From assembly GCA_018806915.1 (NCBI GenBank), contig JAGKQI010000088.1, forward strand, positions 868,001 to 932,000: 64,000 nucleotides of DNA, given 5' to 3'. Shown here piece by piece: positions 1 through 12,220 of this stretch. This DNA is from Phytophthora colocasiae. Lineage: Eukaryota > Oomycota > Peronosporomycetes > Peronosporales > Peronosporaceae. A program made the translations under genes and the position numbers. Within the stretch, counting starts at the first letter, position 1, and every line of letters begins with the position of its first letter. The notes under the pieces were generated by a model. It was not told the origin of the DNA. It searched no databases and saw only the letters and a program-made list of their open reading frames with translations.

Positions 1-393
1 GCCAGGTATAATCGGGGAGCAATAGGAGATACCGGTAGCCAGCACGAGGTAGTCGAACGTCAATTTCTCCACCGTCTCACTCTCCTTGTCGTCACTACCG
101 ATCGAATGGTAGGACACTTCGTTCGGATCAACCGAGATGCGAGTTGCTACTCCGCGTACAATACGCACGAACTTCTTCGCGTGCTTGGGGAAAGCATTGT
201 CGTATGGGATGAACATCTTGTTGGTGTAGTCAGCATCCACGTAGGCGCGCGGGGCGCCCATGATGTGGTAGTAGAAGGAGTTTTTCTCGAGAATGACGAT
301 CTCAATGTCGTCTGCTTCAGTCAGGGTTTTCGCTAACACTTGCGCAGTGGTAAGACCAGCTATTCCTCCTCCTATGATGACGATGCGAGTCAT
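1..393 (-). CDS. AIF/FSP1-like pyridine nucleotide-disulfide oxidoreductase, N-terminal part (runs off window)
   Basis: The reverse strand from the ATG at 391-393 is open for 131 codons to base 1. It begins MTRIVIIGGGIAGLTTAQVL, a classic Rossmann FAD-binding GxGxxG loop right at the N-terminus, followed by an acidic residue at the end of strand 2 (IEIVILEKN) that would hold the FAD ribose. The segment LTFDYLVLATG near residue 118 is the usual ATG motif of two-dinucleotide-binding flavoproteins. The family (AIF, AMID/FSP1, NDH-2-like) transfers electrons from NAD(P)H to quinones. No targeting peptide is visible ahead of the Rossmann fold, so it may be cytosolic or membrane-associated. The NAD domain and C-terminus lie outside the window, so the subfamily cannot be decided. 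Confidence 0.85.
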   Translation of the reverse strand, partial: MTRIVIIGGGIAGLTTAQVLAKTLTEADDIEIVILEKNSFYYHIMGAPRAYVDADYTNKMFIPYDNAFPKHAKKFVRIVRGVATRISVDPNEVSYHSIGSDDKESETVEKLTFDYLVLATGISYCSPIIPG

Positions 394-893
394 GATGGCT
401 ATCTTTCTCGTGGAATTGTGCGACTTGCGCGGTAAATGTGCTTGTGACTCGCAAGTTGTGAAGCACATATCGTACTATGTTCGTGATCGACCGTAAACTT
501 TCTCTGTTCAAGAAATGTGTTTACCCACGTCATAGCCAACATTCCCAGCTAGGAGTGCAACCTGATTGGCTAAAGGGACGTTGTTCCTCCTTGAAACCTT
601 CTTGGTAGATGCCTTGCACTGCATGCAGTGGTGCCTCCCATTGGCTTGTGGCACAGTCCGAGGTCGAAAACCAGCTCCTTGATGATATGTTTGGTGTCCA
701 CACCAGGTAATATCAAATTGAAGTAGGTCGGACGAAGACTTTTCGTGGTGAAGTTTTGGTACTTGGTAACGCATGTGAACCCGCATAGTCAGGTATGAAA
801 TGAGGAACACAGCTACCATACAAGGAAATCGAATTTGCACTTCTCATTCCTTTCTCAGCACTAGCGAGGTCATAGCACTCGCAGTCAGTGACT
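394..893. other. Intergenic, no gene recognised
   Basis: Upstream region of the flavoprotein gene and 3' flank of the ankyrin relic. Only short unsupported open frames are present. I see no RNA gene or clear repeat. Confidence 0.5.
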
Positions 894-1530
894 TCAGAAC
901 AACCCCAGCTCCTCTTGTAACAACGCCTCGATGTGATCATTGTAGGGGCCATTGACATCATGGAGCTGCAGTTCCATTCTTGGAATTCATAGTACACCAG
1001 AAGAGCAGCATCGAAATGATTTCCCTGTATAGCCAGTGTCAGTGCACGCATAGGAGTGGAGAAGCCGTGGTGTTTGTATAGCTGTTTGTGGTCGAGTAGC
1101 CAGCGCAACACATGCAAATGGCCACATTGCGCAGCGTTATCCACCGCGAAAGTTGACCACGGAAGCCACGTGAAATCAACCCGACTACACAGCTTTATAC
1201 ATCACGCCCCCTGGCATCCGAGGGGTATTGTCTGTCTCTCAAACAGCCAATGATCAACCTCGTTATGACCGTTCTTCGCTGCCAGCTCCATATCATTGCC
1301 TCCCCAAGTGACACCATTACCGTCGTTTGCATTCCCGACCTGTCCTTCTCCAGTAGAAACTCCAATTGTCTTCTTCCACCACCTCCACTGCACTCACACA
1401 GTGCGTGAAATGTCCGAAGATCCAGTCAACCAGAGCCAAATCTCGTCGTCGAATGGCTTGGATCAGTGACTGCGAGAACTGCCACCGATAATAGTGTCGG
1501 TGTTACAACCGAAAGCGGCGCAGGCACAGA
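894..1530 (-). pseudogene. Ankyrin-repeat protein relic, multiple frameshifts
   Basis: On the reverse strand, ankyrin-like blocks occur in different frames: LIQAIRRRDLALVDWIFGH (around 1460-1410), MELAAKNGHNEVDHWLFER (around 1293-1235) and AAQCGHLHVLRWLLDHKQLY (around 1135-1075). These are typical of the large oomycete ankyrin family with WLL/WLF helix ends. A last piece (HDVNGPYNDHIEALLQEELG) ends at the stop at 894-896 in yet another frame. No single frame joins them and in-frame stops lie between, so this is a decayed copy. A multi-exon gene is less likely because no good GT-AG junctions link the blocks. Confidence 0.6.
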
Positions 1531-1999
1531 GACGCAGTACTTGACGACATTCTTCTGGTGTCGGAGGTTTTTGAGAAATGGAAAGCAAGGACAGGATTCC
1601 ATGATGGATACTAATGATGCTAGAGCTGGAGAGAACAGACCTTTTGATGGAGTCTCTCGCGGCAGTGTAGGCTACGAATTTACATTACGAGTCGTAATGT
1701 AGATGCTGCATTTCCACATTACCATGTCCTCTACTTCAAAGTTGTTTTTCTTGTCATGGTGATTGAGCAATACATCATGTATGAAGCCATCGAGTCTTGA
1801 TCCTGCTGCTGTCCAGTCCAATGGCAAAAAATGCTACTTCGTACGACTTACGACGAATTGCCATTGAAAATCGTTCACACCAATTCCAACTCACGCGGAA
1901 GCAAAACTAGCACCAACACGTTCAACTCCATAGAAGTCAATCGACGAACCCCCACTTCTCGATGACACATCGCGTACATGTCATGAGATCCGAAAATCT
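1531..1999. other. Intergenic, nothing recognised
   Basis: About 470 bp between the ankyrin relic and the 3' end of the first WD40 gene, with no supported coding frame or RNA. Confidence 0.5.
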
Positions 2000-3391
2000 T
2001 TAGGCAATCTCGATTTTCTCGGCTTTCACCTTCGATTCGTCGCTTGAAGCTGTTTTCTTGCCACGCCAGAGCGCCAGCTTCCCAGAAGCCCCCGAGTCAT
2101 CGGTACAACCAGCAATGAGCTCCAGATGCGGGTGAAACACGAGGTCCGACGTGACAAAGTCAAAACTGTCACTCACCAGCTCCCGCACAGGCTGAGACTT
2201 GTCCGCTTGAAAGATTTGCATCCGTGGAGGGCGACCAAAACACCCAGCAGTGAACATGTTGGGTCTCTTGGGGTCCCACGCTGCTTTCAGTTTGCTTGTC
2301 GAGAATCGACAAACGCCAATACGGGTAATCTCGGTAAGCTCTGTTGCAGCCAAGCTGAGAGTCGACGTGTCATAGACCGTAATGGCCGGATATTCTGACA
2401 CGGGGCCTCTGAAGCAAAAATTGTAGTTTGGTCTCCTCCCTCTGCAAACTTTCACCAGCCACTCGCCGTTTGGAGAAAAATACGCACAATTGACACTATT
2501 GGACGCATACTGGTTGATCAGTGGGGGAGTGCCGTAGTATTCGAACTTGCGTGCATCCCAGAGACGCACCGAGCGATCTGATGATGCAGTTACGACACAG
2601 CTGAGGAGATCACAACAGTTAATCCAATAAAAAAACTCAATATATACCACCAAAACTTACTGTTCAAGACGCGGATGTTGGTGTACCGAGTTAATCGCTT
2701 CCTTGTGCAGGTGAATCTTCTCTCCTGTTCGTTGTCCTGCTCGCAGATCGATAACTCTCAGTCCACCGTCGTCACAACCGGCATAGTAGATCTGCGAACT
2801 GCTCGATAGTGCAAGAGATCTCAATGGATCCTTGGCGTTGGTTGTTTTAACACTCGAATACGTCGCAGAATTCAGATCGAACATGCGTACGCCACCGTCA
2901 GTGCTAGCAGAAAGCAGCTTGGACGGCTCAGCAAAGAGCAGCTGACTCACAGGGCGAAGATGAGGCTGGTAAGTTATTATCTTCTCCTCCTGCTTCACTC
3001 CATTGGAAGGTGACCAGAGTGCAACGCAACCGGTATTATCACCACAGGCCAACAGCACGCGATCCGCACGTGGCAGAAATACCAGTGACTTGATTTGTTT
3101 CTGCGTTGGAGCTACAATATCTTCAGCTGCTAGGGAGTATTTTACGTGATCAAAGTTGTCAGGACCTGTAGAAATCTTCTCCTCTTTCCCCTCCGCCATT
3201 TCTTTAAGAAAATTCTTGTCTTCTTCATTGATATTTTTCCTCCAGTTCACACTGGGAGTTCTTTGGGTTTGGCGGGGACCACTTTTACGAATTCGATCAA
3301 GGTCTCCCATCTCGACAGCTTTACCTTCCAGGCGCCGTGACTTGCGCTGTGGCTCTTCAGTAGCTGGTGCATAACGTTTCGCAGCGTTCAT
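2000..3391 (-). CDS. WD40-repeat protein, WDR76/CMR1 family, paralogue 1
   Basis: Two exons, 2661-3391 and 2000-2600, joined by a 60-nt GT-AG intron (GTAAGT donor, CTCAG acceptor), give 443 aa. The N-terminus is basic and shares PQRKSRRLEGKAVEM with paralogue 3. The rest is a single seven-bladed propeller with WD signatures such as VALWSPSN, VRLWDARK and LALWRGKK; VRLWDARK fits the WDxR motif used by DDB1-binding WD proteins. WDR76/CMR1 proteins are nuclear, bind DNA-damage and replication sites and recruit CUL4-DDB1. Unlike its two neighbours it lacks the YERKRRENI module near the N-terminus and ends in a short K/E tail. It is divergent from paralogue 2, with 148 bp between start codons. Confidence 0.9.
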
Positions 3392-3539
3392 AGCTTACTC
3401 TCGAGATATTTCTTCTTCTGGTTGTCACGTATGTACATGTATTAAATACAATAATATTTTACATTCGTACTTAACGTTCGACACCATAATTTTTACGTTC
3501 AGTTTTATTTTACGTCCAAAAACCGTTGGAGTGAGGGGA
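3392..3539. promoter_or_regulatory. Short divergent promoter between WD40 paralogues 1 and 2
   Basis: Only 148 bp separate the two ATGs (3391 minus and 3540 plus), so both promoters must lie or overlap here. The stretch is AT-rich. I see no clear oomycete Inr/FPR core. Confidence 0.5.
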
Positions 3540-5933
3540 ATGAACTCTAGTTTGGACGAGCAAGTTCCTTCTCGAAAGCGACGCCGTAGATCGAAGAAGA
3601 AGCGTCTGCGAAAGAAGAAACGCGCAAGTCTCGAGACGAAAGTTAAGACCGAAGAAGACGAAAATAGACGCAACGAGCATATAATTCATGCCCAATCTGA
3701 CGAATCTGATGAAGAACCGAGTAAAGAAGAGCATTATACTCCTCAAGGACCGGAAGTTAAGGATCAAAACCAGAACCAGGAGCATAACGTCCAAGTACAG
3801 ACTCAGGTTGAAGAGCAGTATCAGAAGTCAAGTAACGAAGAAGAAGATGAAGTGGTCGACAATCACAAACGGCGAGAAAAAATTCTCGACTTAAAAAATA
3901 CTTCAAGTGGTTTTGAAACTGAGAAAGAAGATAAACAGGAGCTAAGCCCAGCTCTTCGCGTTAAGGAGGAAACAACTTTACAAACGATACAGCAGAGTCA
4001 GATTGAGAAACAGAATCAGGATTCAAGTGACGAAGACGATGATGAGGTGGTCGACTACGAGCGCAAACGGCGAGAAAATATCCTTCGCAACCAAGCGTAC
4101 TTAAAAAGTGTTGGTATATCGACGGCCAAGTTTGCTGCTCGTACTGCTATTAGCTACGGAGCTGAGAAGGAAGCTGAGAAGGAAGTCAAGCAGGAGCTAC
4201 AGGCGAAAAAGCGAGCTCTTCGTGCAACTGAGACAAAATTACAACAGCAGACTGAAGTTATAAACCAGGACCAAGATTCAAATGAGGAAGATGATGACGA
4301 GATGACCGACTATGAACGTAAGCGGCGGGAAAATATCCTCCGCAACCAGGCGTACTTAAAAAGCGTCGGTATGCCGACTGCCAAGTTTGCTGCTCGCACT
4401 TCAATTGGCCCCGAAGTGGGAGCCAAGAAGGCGGAAATGCGAAGTCTTCGTGCGGCCCCACAATGGACTGAAGCTGAAGAGGAGGATGAGGATCAGGATT
4501 CAAGTGAGGAGGAGGATGACGAGGTGATTAAATACGAGCACAAGCGGCGATCGTTGAGGATTGAGCACAAGCGGCGATCGTTGAGGATTCAGAAGAAATC
4601 TACGGAGAAGAAATCAACGGAGCGTAGATCTCGCGCTAGGGCTCACTTACGGCGTGACAAGGTGCCGGATTTGAAGCAGCAGATGGATCTAGGGCATCCC
4701 TTAGATCTACTTTATGCTAAGACAATGCGCCAACCAATAGGAAGCAGACTCTACGTTATGGACGCTGCCGACGACGAAGGCAAGAAGTTCTGCAAGGAAC
4801 TCGCCGGTGGTGTGGACACTTTCGAAAGCAATGAGACTGGAGATGATGTCGACTACTCGCTGGCTGACACCGACATGGTCAAGGCTTTACCGTATTGTAC
4901 AACTGCGATGGCTTTCCTTCCTCGAGCAGATCGAATCGTTGTAGCAGCTGGAGATAAAGAAGGCCACATCGCACTCTGGTCGCCTTCTAGCGATGACGAA
5001 GAATCGATGGCAGCGTTGTCTCGCCCGCACGGCTTTCCTGTGAGTCACCTGATCTTTCCTGACTCGTCGACTTTGGTATCAAGCAGTATCGACGGAACTG
5101 TGCGCGAATTCGATTTCTGGACTGGCAGAACATCTCCGATTGGTGATTTGAGTGAGGAGACCGGGATTTCGTCTCTAATTGGATCAGGAAATCCTCAATT
5201 CTACTACGCAGCATGTGAAGATGGCACGTTGCGACTGGTGGATCGTCGAGCTCGAAATATGTTTAACTCGCAGTATGCTCTGCACAAGACGAGGATCAAC
5301 TCAGTGGATCAGCACCCAAGTCTCGCTTTGTAAGTTTTTCGTCTGTATTGCTACTGTTGAATACTAGTACTCGTCTAACTTTGTTGTTATTTGTGTAGTT
5401 GCATTGCTACAGCTTCGAGGGATGCCACAGTGTGTTTGTGGGATAAGCGGAAAATTTCCCCAGAGAACAATGCGCCAGTGGCAAGATTACTGCACAAGAA
5501 CAACGTTATTTCTGCGCTTTTTTCTCCAGGGGATGGCTCATGGCTAGCAGCAGTGGGGCGAGATTACTTCGACATGTACGATACGTCGAATCTCGTCAAG
5601 TGCAATGAATCGGGTGAAAATTCCTTCTCAATACCGAAGTGGGTCCGAATCCCGCACAAAACCTCCGGTCATCTCCATCCAGCATGGGATCCAAGGAGAA
5701 AAGATCGACTCGTGATCGCGTGTTTGGAGAAACCAGCCAGGTTGCAGATATTCCGTGCTGGTGAGAAAAAGCCGATCCAAGAATTGACAAGTACCAGATT
5801 GTCGAGAAACCCAAAGTTGGCGATACAACATCCCGTTGATTTGATGACTGCGTATCACCCAAGTGTGGACATCATAGCAAGCAGCAACTCAACTGGGGTT
5901 CTATCCCTTTGGCGTGCTAAGCCAAAAGAATAA
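3540..5933 (+). CDS. WD40-repeat protein, WDR76/CMR1 family, paralogue 2, with amplified N-terminal module
   Basis: Exons 3540-5329 and 5399-5933 with a 69-nt intron (GTAAGT to TGTAG) encode 774 aa. I took the ATG at 3540; the in-frame codon at 3531 is GTG. The first half is very acidic and basic (SSDEDDDE, KRRR) and likely disordered. It carries the CMR1/WDR76 signature YERKRRENILRNQAYLKSVG twice almost verbatim (DNA about 4055-4145 and 4310-4400), plus degenerate copies near 3850 and 4530, each preceded by an acidic block. CMR1 and WDR76 proteins normally have one such module. The propeller follows (ALWSPSSD, VCLWDKRK, LSLWRAKP). The intron sits at the same codon as in the other two paralogues, so the three arose by local duplication. 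Its stop codon is one base from a perfect palindrome. Confidence 0.9.
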
Positions 5934-5934
5934 A

Positions 5935-5981
5935 GAAAACAATTTTGTTACTCCTCATTGAGGAGTAACAAAATTGTTTTC
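5935..5981. repeat. Perfect palindrome 1, 23-bp arms
   Basis: Arms 5935-5957 and 5959-5981 are exact reverse complements around a single base at 5958. The structure starts one base after the stop codon of WD40 paralogue 2, and its last base is shared with palindrome 2. Confidence 0.95.
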
Positions 5982-6039
5982 AAAATACATGTAAGTTACT
6001 ATTTGAGGAGTCCTCAAATAGTAACTTACATGTATTTTG
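5981..6039. repeat. Perfect palindrome 2, 29-bp arms
   Basis: Arms 5981-6009 and 6011-6039 are exact reverse complements around base 6010. It is directly adjacent to palindrome 1. Transcripts reading through would fold into two back-to-back hairpins between WD40 paralogues 2 and 3. Confidence 0.95.
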
Positions 6040-6177
6040 CGATTCTATCAAATAGACTTCCCTACAAAAACCAAATTTCATACAACATCAAAGCGAACTG
6101 CACTATCTAACAGCATAGTTTTTACCGTTTGGTACTTTACATCCGTTGGTGCCAAAAGCTCATTACACGCTCCACAC

Positions 6178-7986
6178 ATGCGCCGTACCCGTTCCAGTGC
6201 CTTAGCAGAGGCTTCTGCAGCCCCCCAACGCTTGCGATCGCTCCGTTCTTCAGCTAGGAACCCTCCACTATCTCCACCTCCTGTTGCATCGCTGCGTCGC
6301 TCGTCACGTCGGACTTCTGCAGTTAAAACTATTAAGTTGGAACCACAAAAAACAAAAATTGAAATTACAGTTAAATCACAGGACCCGGATGAAGATGAAA
6401 GCGAAGAAGAACAAGATGAACAAGTTGCAGAGTACGAACGCAAACGTCGAGAAAATATCGAGCGTAACTTGGCTTTCATGAAGCAAATGGGAGTTTCGAC
6501 CGCCAAAATCCAAGCCAGAACGTCTATAAGAGATGACCCTGCACTGGAAGCCAAGAAGCAACAACAAGCTATTAAGAGAGCTATTCAAGCTGCTAGAAAA
6601 GCTGAACTTTTGGCTCAACCACAAAGGAAATCGAGACGTTTGGAAGGGAAAAAGGTCGAAATGGAACCAATTGAAGCCATTGACCAATTTGAAATGGAGA
6701 AAGCGAGAGGCCCTCGTCCTCCGAGAGGCAGTAACCTTCACGTGATGGATACAGTGGATGGAGACAGTAAAGCTTTTCTTGGAGGCATCACGGCAGATCT
6801 GGAAGAGGAGGAGGAACTCGAGGAAGACACGATCTTGGATGATGACGATGGAGTCGACTATACCCTGGCAGATGAAGATATCACTAAAGCAGTGCAAGAA
6901 CGGATCTACTCAGTGGCTTTCTTACCACGTGCTGATAGAGTTGTGGTCGCATGTGGAGATAAAATGGGGCACATAGCATTGTGGACCCCTCCAAGTGAGT
7001 CCAATATGAAGAAGGACCCTTCGGCGTCTCCATTGGCGATTTACAGGCCATACAAGACTCCAGTGAGTCAATTGATCTTCCCAGACTCGACCAAGTTGGT
7101 GTCGAGTAGTTTCGACGGAACAGTGAGCGAGTTCGACCTCCGTGCAGCTGAGTCTTCAGTGGTTTATGATATAAGTGACAGTGCAGGTATTTCATCGCTG
7201 GTTGCTGCAAGTACTGCACAATGTTACTACGCCAGTTGCGACGATGGCACTGTACACCACATTGATCGACGCACGAAGAGAGGGAGGAGCTCCATCTACC
7301 AGCTCCACGAGAAGAAGATCAACACGGTGCATCAGCATCCGAGTCTGGACTTGTGAGTATTCTTGTTCTTGAACTCCAAGCTAAATGAAAGATAACTCAC
7401 TGATTGTTGTTTTGTGGTTAGCTGCGTGGCGACGGCTTCATTGGACCGCACTGTGTGTCTGTGGGATGCTCGTAAGATGTCTTCGAAGAAGAACACGCCA
7501 CTGGTAACACTGCCACATCACCGCAGTATCAACTGCGCGTACTTTTCTCCTCGAGATGGTGCGTGGCTGGTAACTGTGGGTCAGGACTCGTATATCGATA
7601 TGTTCGACACCTCCAGCCTTTCGGAGCGGAAGGCCTCGGATACCTCTCCGATCACTCTTCCAAGCTCCGTTCGTGTTCGCCACAACAACATGACTGGACG
7701 GTGGCTCACAAAGCTTCACGCAGCTTGGGACCCCAAGAGACCCAACCAGTTTGTGATCGGATGCATGGAGCAGCCACGAAGGATCCAGATCTTTCGTGCT
7801 GGACGACGTCGCCCAGTACGCGAGCTCAAGAGCGACAACTTTGCTTCTGTCCACTCAATCAACGCTTTTCACCCTCATCTGGAGCTCATCGCTGGCGGGA
7901 ACTCGTCTGGTCGTCTGGCATTGTGGCGCGGTAAGAAAACCGAGAAAGTCAAGACCGAAGGCGTCAAAACGAGACATCAAGGTTAG
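6178..7986 (+). CDS. WD40-repeat protein, WDR76/CMR1 family, paralogue 3
   Basis: Exons 6178-7352 and 7422-7986 with a 69-nt intron (GTGAGT to GTTAG) give 579 aa. I chose the ATG at 6178 (MRRTRSSALAEA...), because the longer frame starts inside the palindrome and adds an uncharacteristic sequence. One CMR1/WDR76 module is present (AEYERKRRENIERNLAFMKQ), then PQRKSRRLEGKKVEME, an acidic stretch, and a propeller with HIALWTPPS, VCLWDARK and LALWRGKK. The C-terminus is a short K/E-rich tail. It looks closest to the ancestral form, with one module and full length. The role inferred from the family is nuclear DNA-damage and CUL4-DDB1-linked chromatin binding. Confidence 0.9.
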
Positions 7987-8185
7987 TAACTTCAAGTGAA
8001 ACACACAATACTATACCTCATTCTACTCGTGCATTCATATGACATCTGCCCTATTATTCATCCTCTTTGTCGCTAGCTTAGACGTTGGCTGTAGTCTGTT
8101 CCTTAGCCAGCGCTTTATCATACGTAGCTATCAAAAAGTCATAAACATAGTTAGAAAACCAGGCAAAGTATGACGACAAAACGTA

Positions 8186-10504
8186 TCAAATCCCACCTTT
8201 CCTCCGGAGTTCCGTGTGTTTCGCCTGAACATTTTCGAAGTGAGCGAGTAGCGCGTCAGCATCAATACGTGGAGCTCCTGACGCCGGAGCGTCAGGTCTT
8301 GATGTACTGGATGGCGCTCCTCCTTCACTCTTTCGAAGCCGACGAGAGTCTCCATTCAAGTCAATGCGACCGATTGCTGTGGCCATACTCGTTACACTTG
8401 CTAGTCGGTCTCGTAGAACTCGGAAGGCGGCACTTTGAGGGAGCAGCATCAGCAGGCCGTACAGGCTTTTCACTAGGTCAGTGTGGTAGTCTTCTTGGAT
8501 TTCCAGGAGCTGCAGACGCATGTGGATGAAGATAGGCGATTCCAGTAACTGCACGAGCTTATCGATCTGCATCAGAAAGCCCACAGAAGCGTCAATGTCA
8601 GCGAATTTGCTAATAAGCGCCGCAGAGAGCGAGTACGACTGGGCTAGCAAGCAGAGACTGAAAGCTGCGATCGGGTTGTGGCACCACGAACGGAATAGCG
8701 CAGTAAACACTTGAACATCGTCCTCTGATGCACGAGGTTGAAAACTGCGACGCAAAATGTCTCGGAGGTGCTCTAGCTCGTTCGCTGTAAGCAGAATCAA
8801 ATTCAGAGTCTGAACCATCACCGCAGCAAACTCACTGTCAGCTTGGCTATCCAGATAGACAGCTTCAGTACCCAACACCTTGGCAAATATGAGGTAAATG
8901 CTCTTGGAATCCAGGAGTACGCACAGCTTGCGTACGATCATGCTGCCTCTCAGCTCCAGCAAGCGCCGGTCCTGTGCAAACAGCAACAGGATCGCATTGA
9001 GCACCTTTTCGAATTCCACCTTGTTCAGCGAAATGCGAGCGAGAACTTCCAAGTCCAGCAGCACCACACTGTCCGAGATGTCCGATAGAGTCCGAAGCAA
9101 GGCTGGCAGAAGCTGACCGATGTGTGCCGACAGCTGGTTCGGGTACTTCTCAAGCAACATGGAGATCCAACGCAGTGCAGCCATCCTGGTGGGTACATGG
9201 TCACTGCTCAATTCCGACGTGAGTTTCTGCATCAAAGGCAGCAAATCCACATCCTCAGTGGTCGATTTCACAAGCTGCAGCAAGTCATCATTGGCTCGTT
9301 CAGCCACTTGACGAATTTCGTGCTCAGCATCCGAAATACAGTGCATGATAGCTGCTAAAAGGTCGGCATAGAACTCCACGAGCTTTTCACGTCCAAGGTT
9401 CACGAATTCCTGCACCCAACTCACAGCAGTCAATCGGTTGAATCTCTCCTTGCTGTTGCACTGTCCCACAAGGATATCCACCATGCGTCCGAACTCAACG
9501 TCGTCCGTTTGCTTGATCTCCCTTAGAAACTCGGCCAGCGCACTGTCTGCAGCCTGTCGAATTTCCCTGTTGCCATCACTGAGCATATTAAACAGTCCAT
9601 CCAGGAACTCAGGCAGCCAGTCCAGCATGTCGATGTCCGGGACCGAGTCAAGTACTGTGATCCAGCCCACCAGAAGCTGACGGATATACGGATTCGTCAT
9701 CCGGATGTACTTGTGCAGTAATGGGATGAACATATCCACATCAAAGTACTCACTCTCCGTCACAATGTCTTTCACCAGTCGATCCAGCAAATTGGCTCCG
9801 TTCTTGACGTCCACATCCACATCAGCGAACAACTTGCAAAGGCCGTCGAAGATCTGGTTAAAGTACTGCAAAATGTGTCCTCTGGCCACTTTTGCAATAT
9901 TGTAGAGACTCTCACACGCGTAATAACGTACTCGACTCTCCGGGTCATCGAAACAATGAAGCACTGGAGGCAGCAGTTTGTCCAAATACAAATGAGCGTC
10001 GTGCATGAGTCCAATAGCAGTAGCAGCCAATCCAATCAACCCCCCTTTACGGTGGTTGGCATTGGACGAACAGGCGAAATCGTTGCCTAAAAGCTCGATA
10101 ATTGCTGGAATCCGTTGCCGACTGGGGTTCGACACTGCAAATTGAGAGTTCCCATCAATACTTTCACTTTCAGTGCCATCCCCAACGGAATTTACACGAG
10201 GGGAAGGGGAATCTTCTTGGTTAAGTTGCAGTTGATGTTGCTGGTGGAACTCAATAGACGCCGCATTCTCCTGCAACTGTTTAATGAGGTTTTCCAGCTC
10301 CATAGCGGCCCCTTTGCGCTTGTCGTACGACCGATCTCCTAAATTCCGCATGAGGTTAGGGGCCAGAGGGAGCTGCATGGGGTAGCCATTGTCGGGGGAG
10401 TCACTGCCGCCTAAACCGAAAGGCATCGCGGCTGCTGCAGCAGCTGCAGCCTGCGTTAAGGCCGACTGCGGCAGCATGGGCGAGGGATCCGTCGCGTAGC
10501 TCAT
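8186..10504 (-). CDS. VAC14: VAC14 homologue, PIKfyve/Fab1 complex scaffold
   Basis: One uninterrupted exon encodes 772 aa, the usual size for VAC14. After a low-complexity Ala/Gln N-terminus comes RSYDKRKGAAMELENLIKQL, the conserved start of the VAC14 HEAT array. Further conserved blocks are CFDDPESRVRYYACESLYNI, the stretch around NPYIRQLLVGWITVLDSVPD, and DMLDWLPEFLDGLFNMLSD. The C-terminal third matches the Fab1-binding region (ALFRSWCHNP). VAC14 multimers hold Fab1/PIKfyve and the phosphatase Fig4 on endolysosomal membranes to control PI(3,5)P2. The last ~60 residues (Ser/Ala-rich, then a short helix) are less conserved. Confidence 0.93.
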   Translation of the reverse strand: MSYATDPSPMLPQSALTQAAAAAAAAMPFGLGGSDSPDNGYPMQLPLAPNLMRNLGDRSYDKRKGAAMELENLIKQLQENAASIEFHQQHQLQLNQEDSPSPRVNSVGDGTESESIDGNSQFAVSNPSRQRIPAIIELLGNDFACSSNANHRKGGLIGLAATAIGLMHDAHLYLDKLLPPVLHCFDDPESRVRYYACESLYNIAKVARGHILQYFNQIFDGLCKLFADVDVDVKNGANLLDRLVKDIVTESEYFDVDMFIPLLHKYIRMTNPYIRQLLVGWITVLDSVPDIDMLDWLPEFLDGLFNMLSDGNREIRQAADSALAEFLREIKQTDDVEFGRMVDILVGQCNSKERFNRLTAVSWVQEFVNLGREKLVEFYADLLAAIMHCISDAEHEIRQVAERANDDLLQLVKSTTEDVDLLPLMQKLTSELSSDHVPTRMAALRWISMLLEKYPNQLSAHIGQLLPALLRTLSDISDSVVLLDLEVLARISLNKVEFEKVLNAILLLFAQDRRLLELRGSMIVRKLCVLLDSKSIYLIFAKVLGTEAVYLDSQADSEFAAVMVQTLNLILLTANELEHLRDILRRSFQPRASEDDVQVFTALFRSWCHNPIAAFSLCLLAQSYSLSAALISKFADIDASVGFLMQIDKLVQLLESPIFIHMRLQLLEIQEDYHTDLVKSLYGLLMLLPQSAAFRVLRDRLASVTSMATAIGRIDLNGDSRRLRKSEGGAPSSTSRPDAPASGAPRIDADALLAHFENVQAKHTELRRKGGI

Positions 10505-10623
10505 GGCCGATATATGTATTTAAAGAATTCTTCAAGAATAGATGAGTTTTAACCAATCATTAAGGATAGTTTTTTTCTTACTCAAATGGCTACATGTATC
10601 CATCTTCATTGATGTATCCATTT

Positions 10624-12153
<1,530 letters not shown>

Positions 12154-12220
12154 TCATGGTCATTACTACGAATTCATTGAAAGGTGTTCCACAATGTGGT
12201 CACGTCAAAATATCACTACC

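Noticed and set aside
3531..3539. Longer start for WD40 paralogue 2 at 3531
   Set aside because: The codon is GTG. The first ATG is at 3540, the normal choice in a eukaryote.
6078..6897. Long minus-strand frames opposite WD40 paralogue 3
   Set aside because: Antisense of biased acidic/basic codons in the N-terminal region. The WD40 reading is clearly the coding one.
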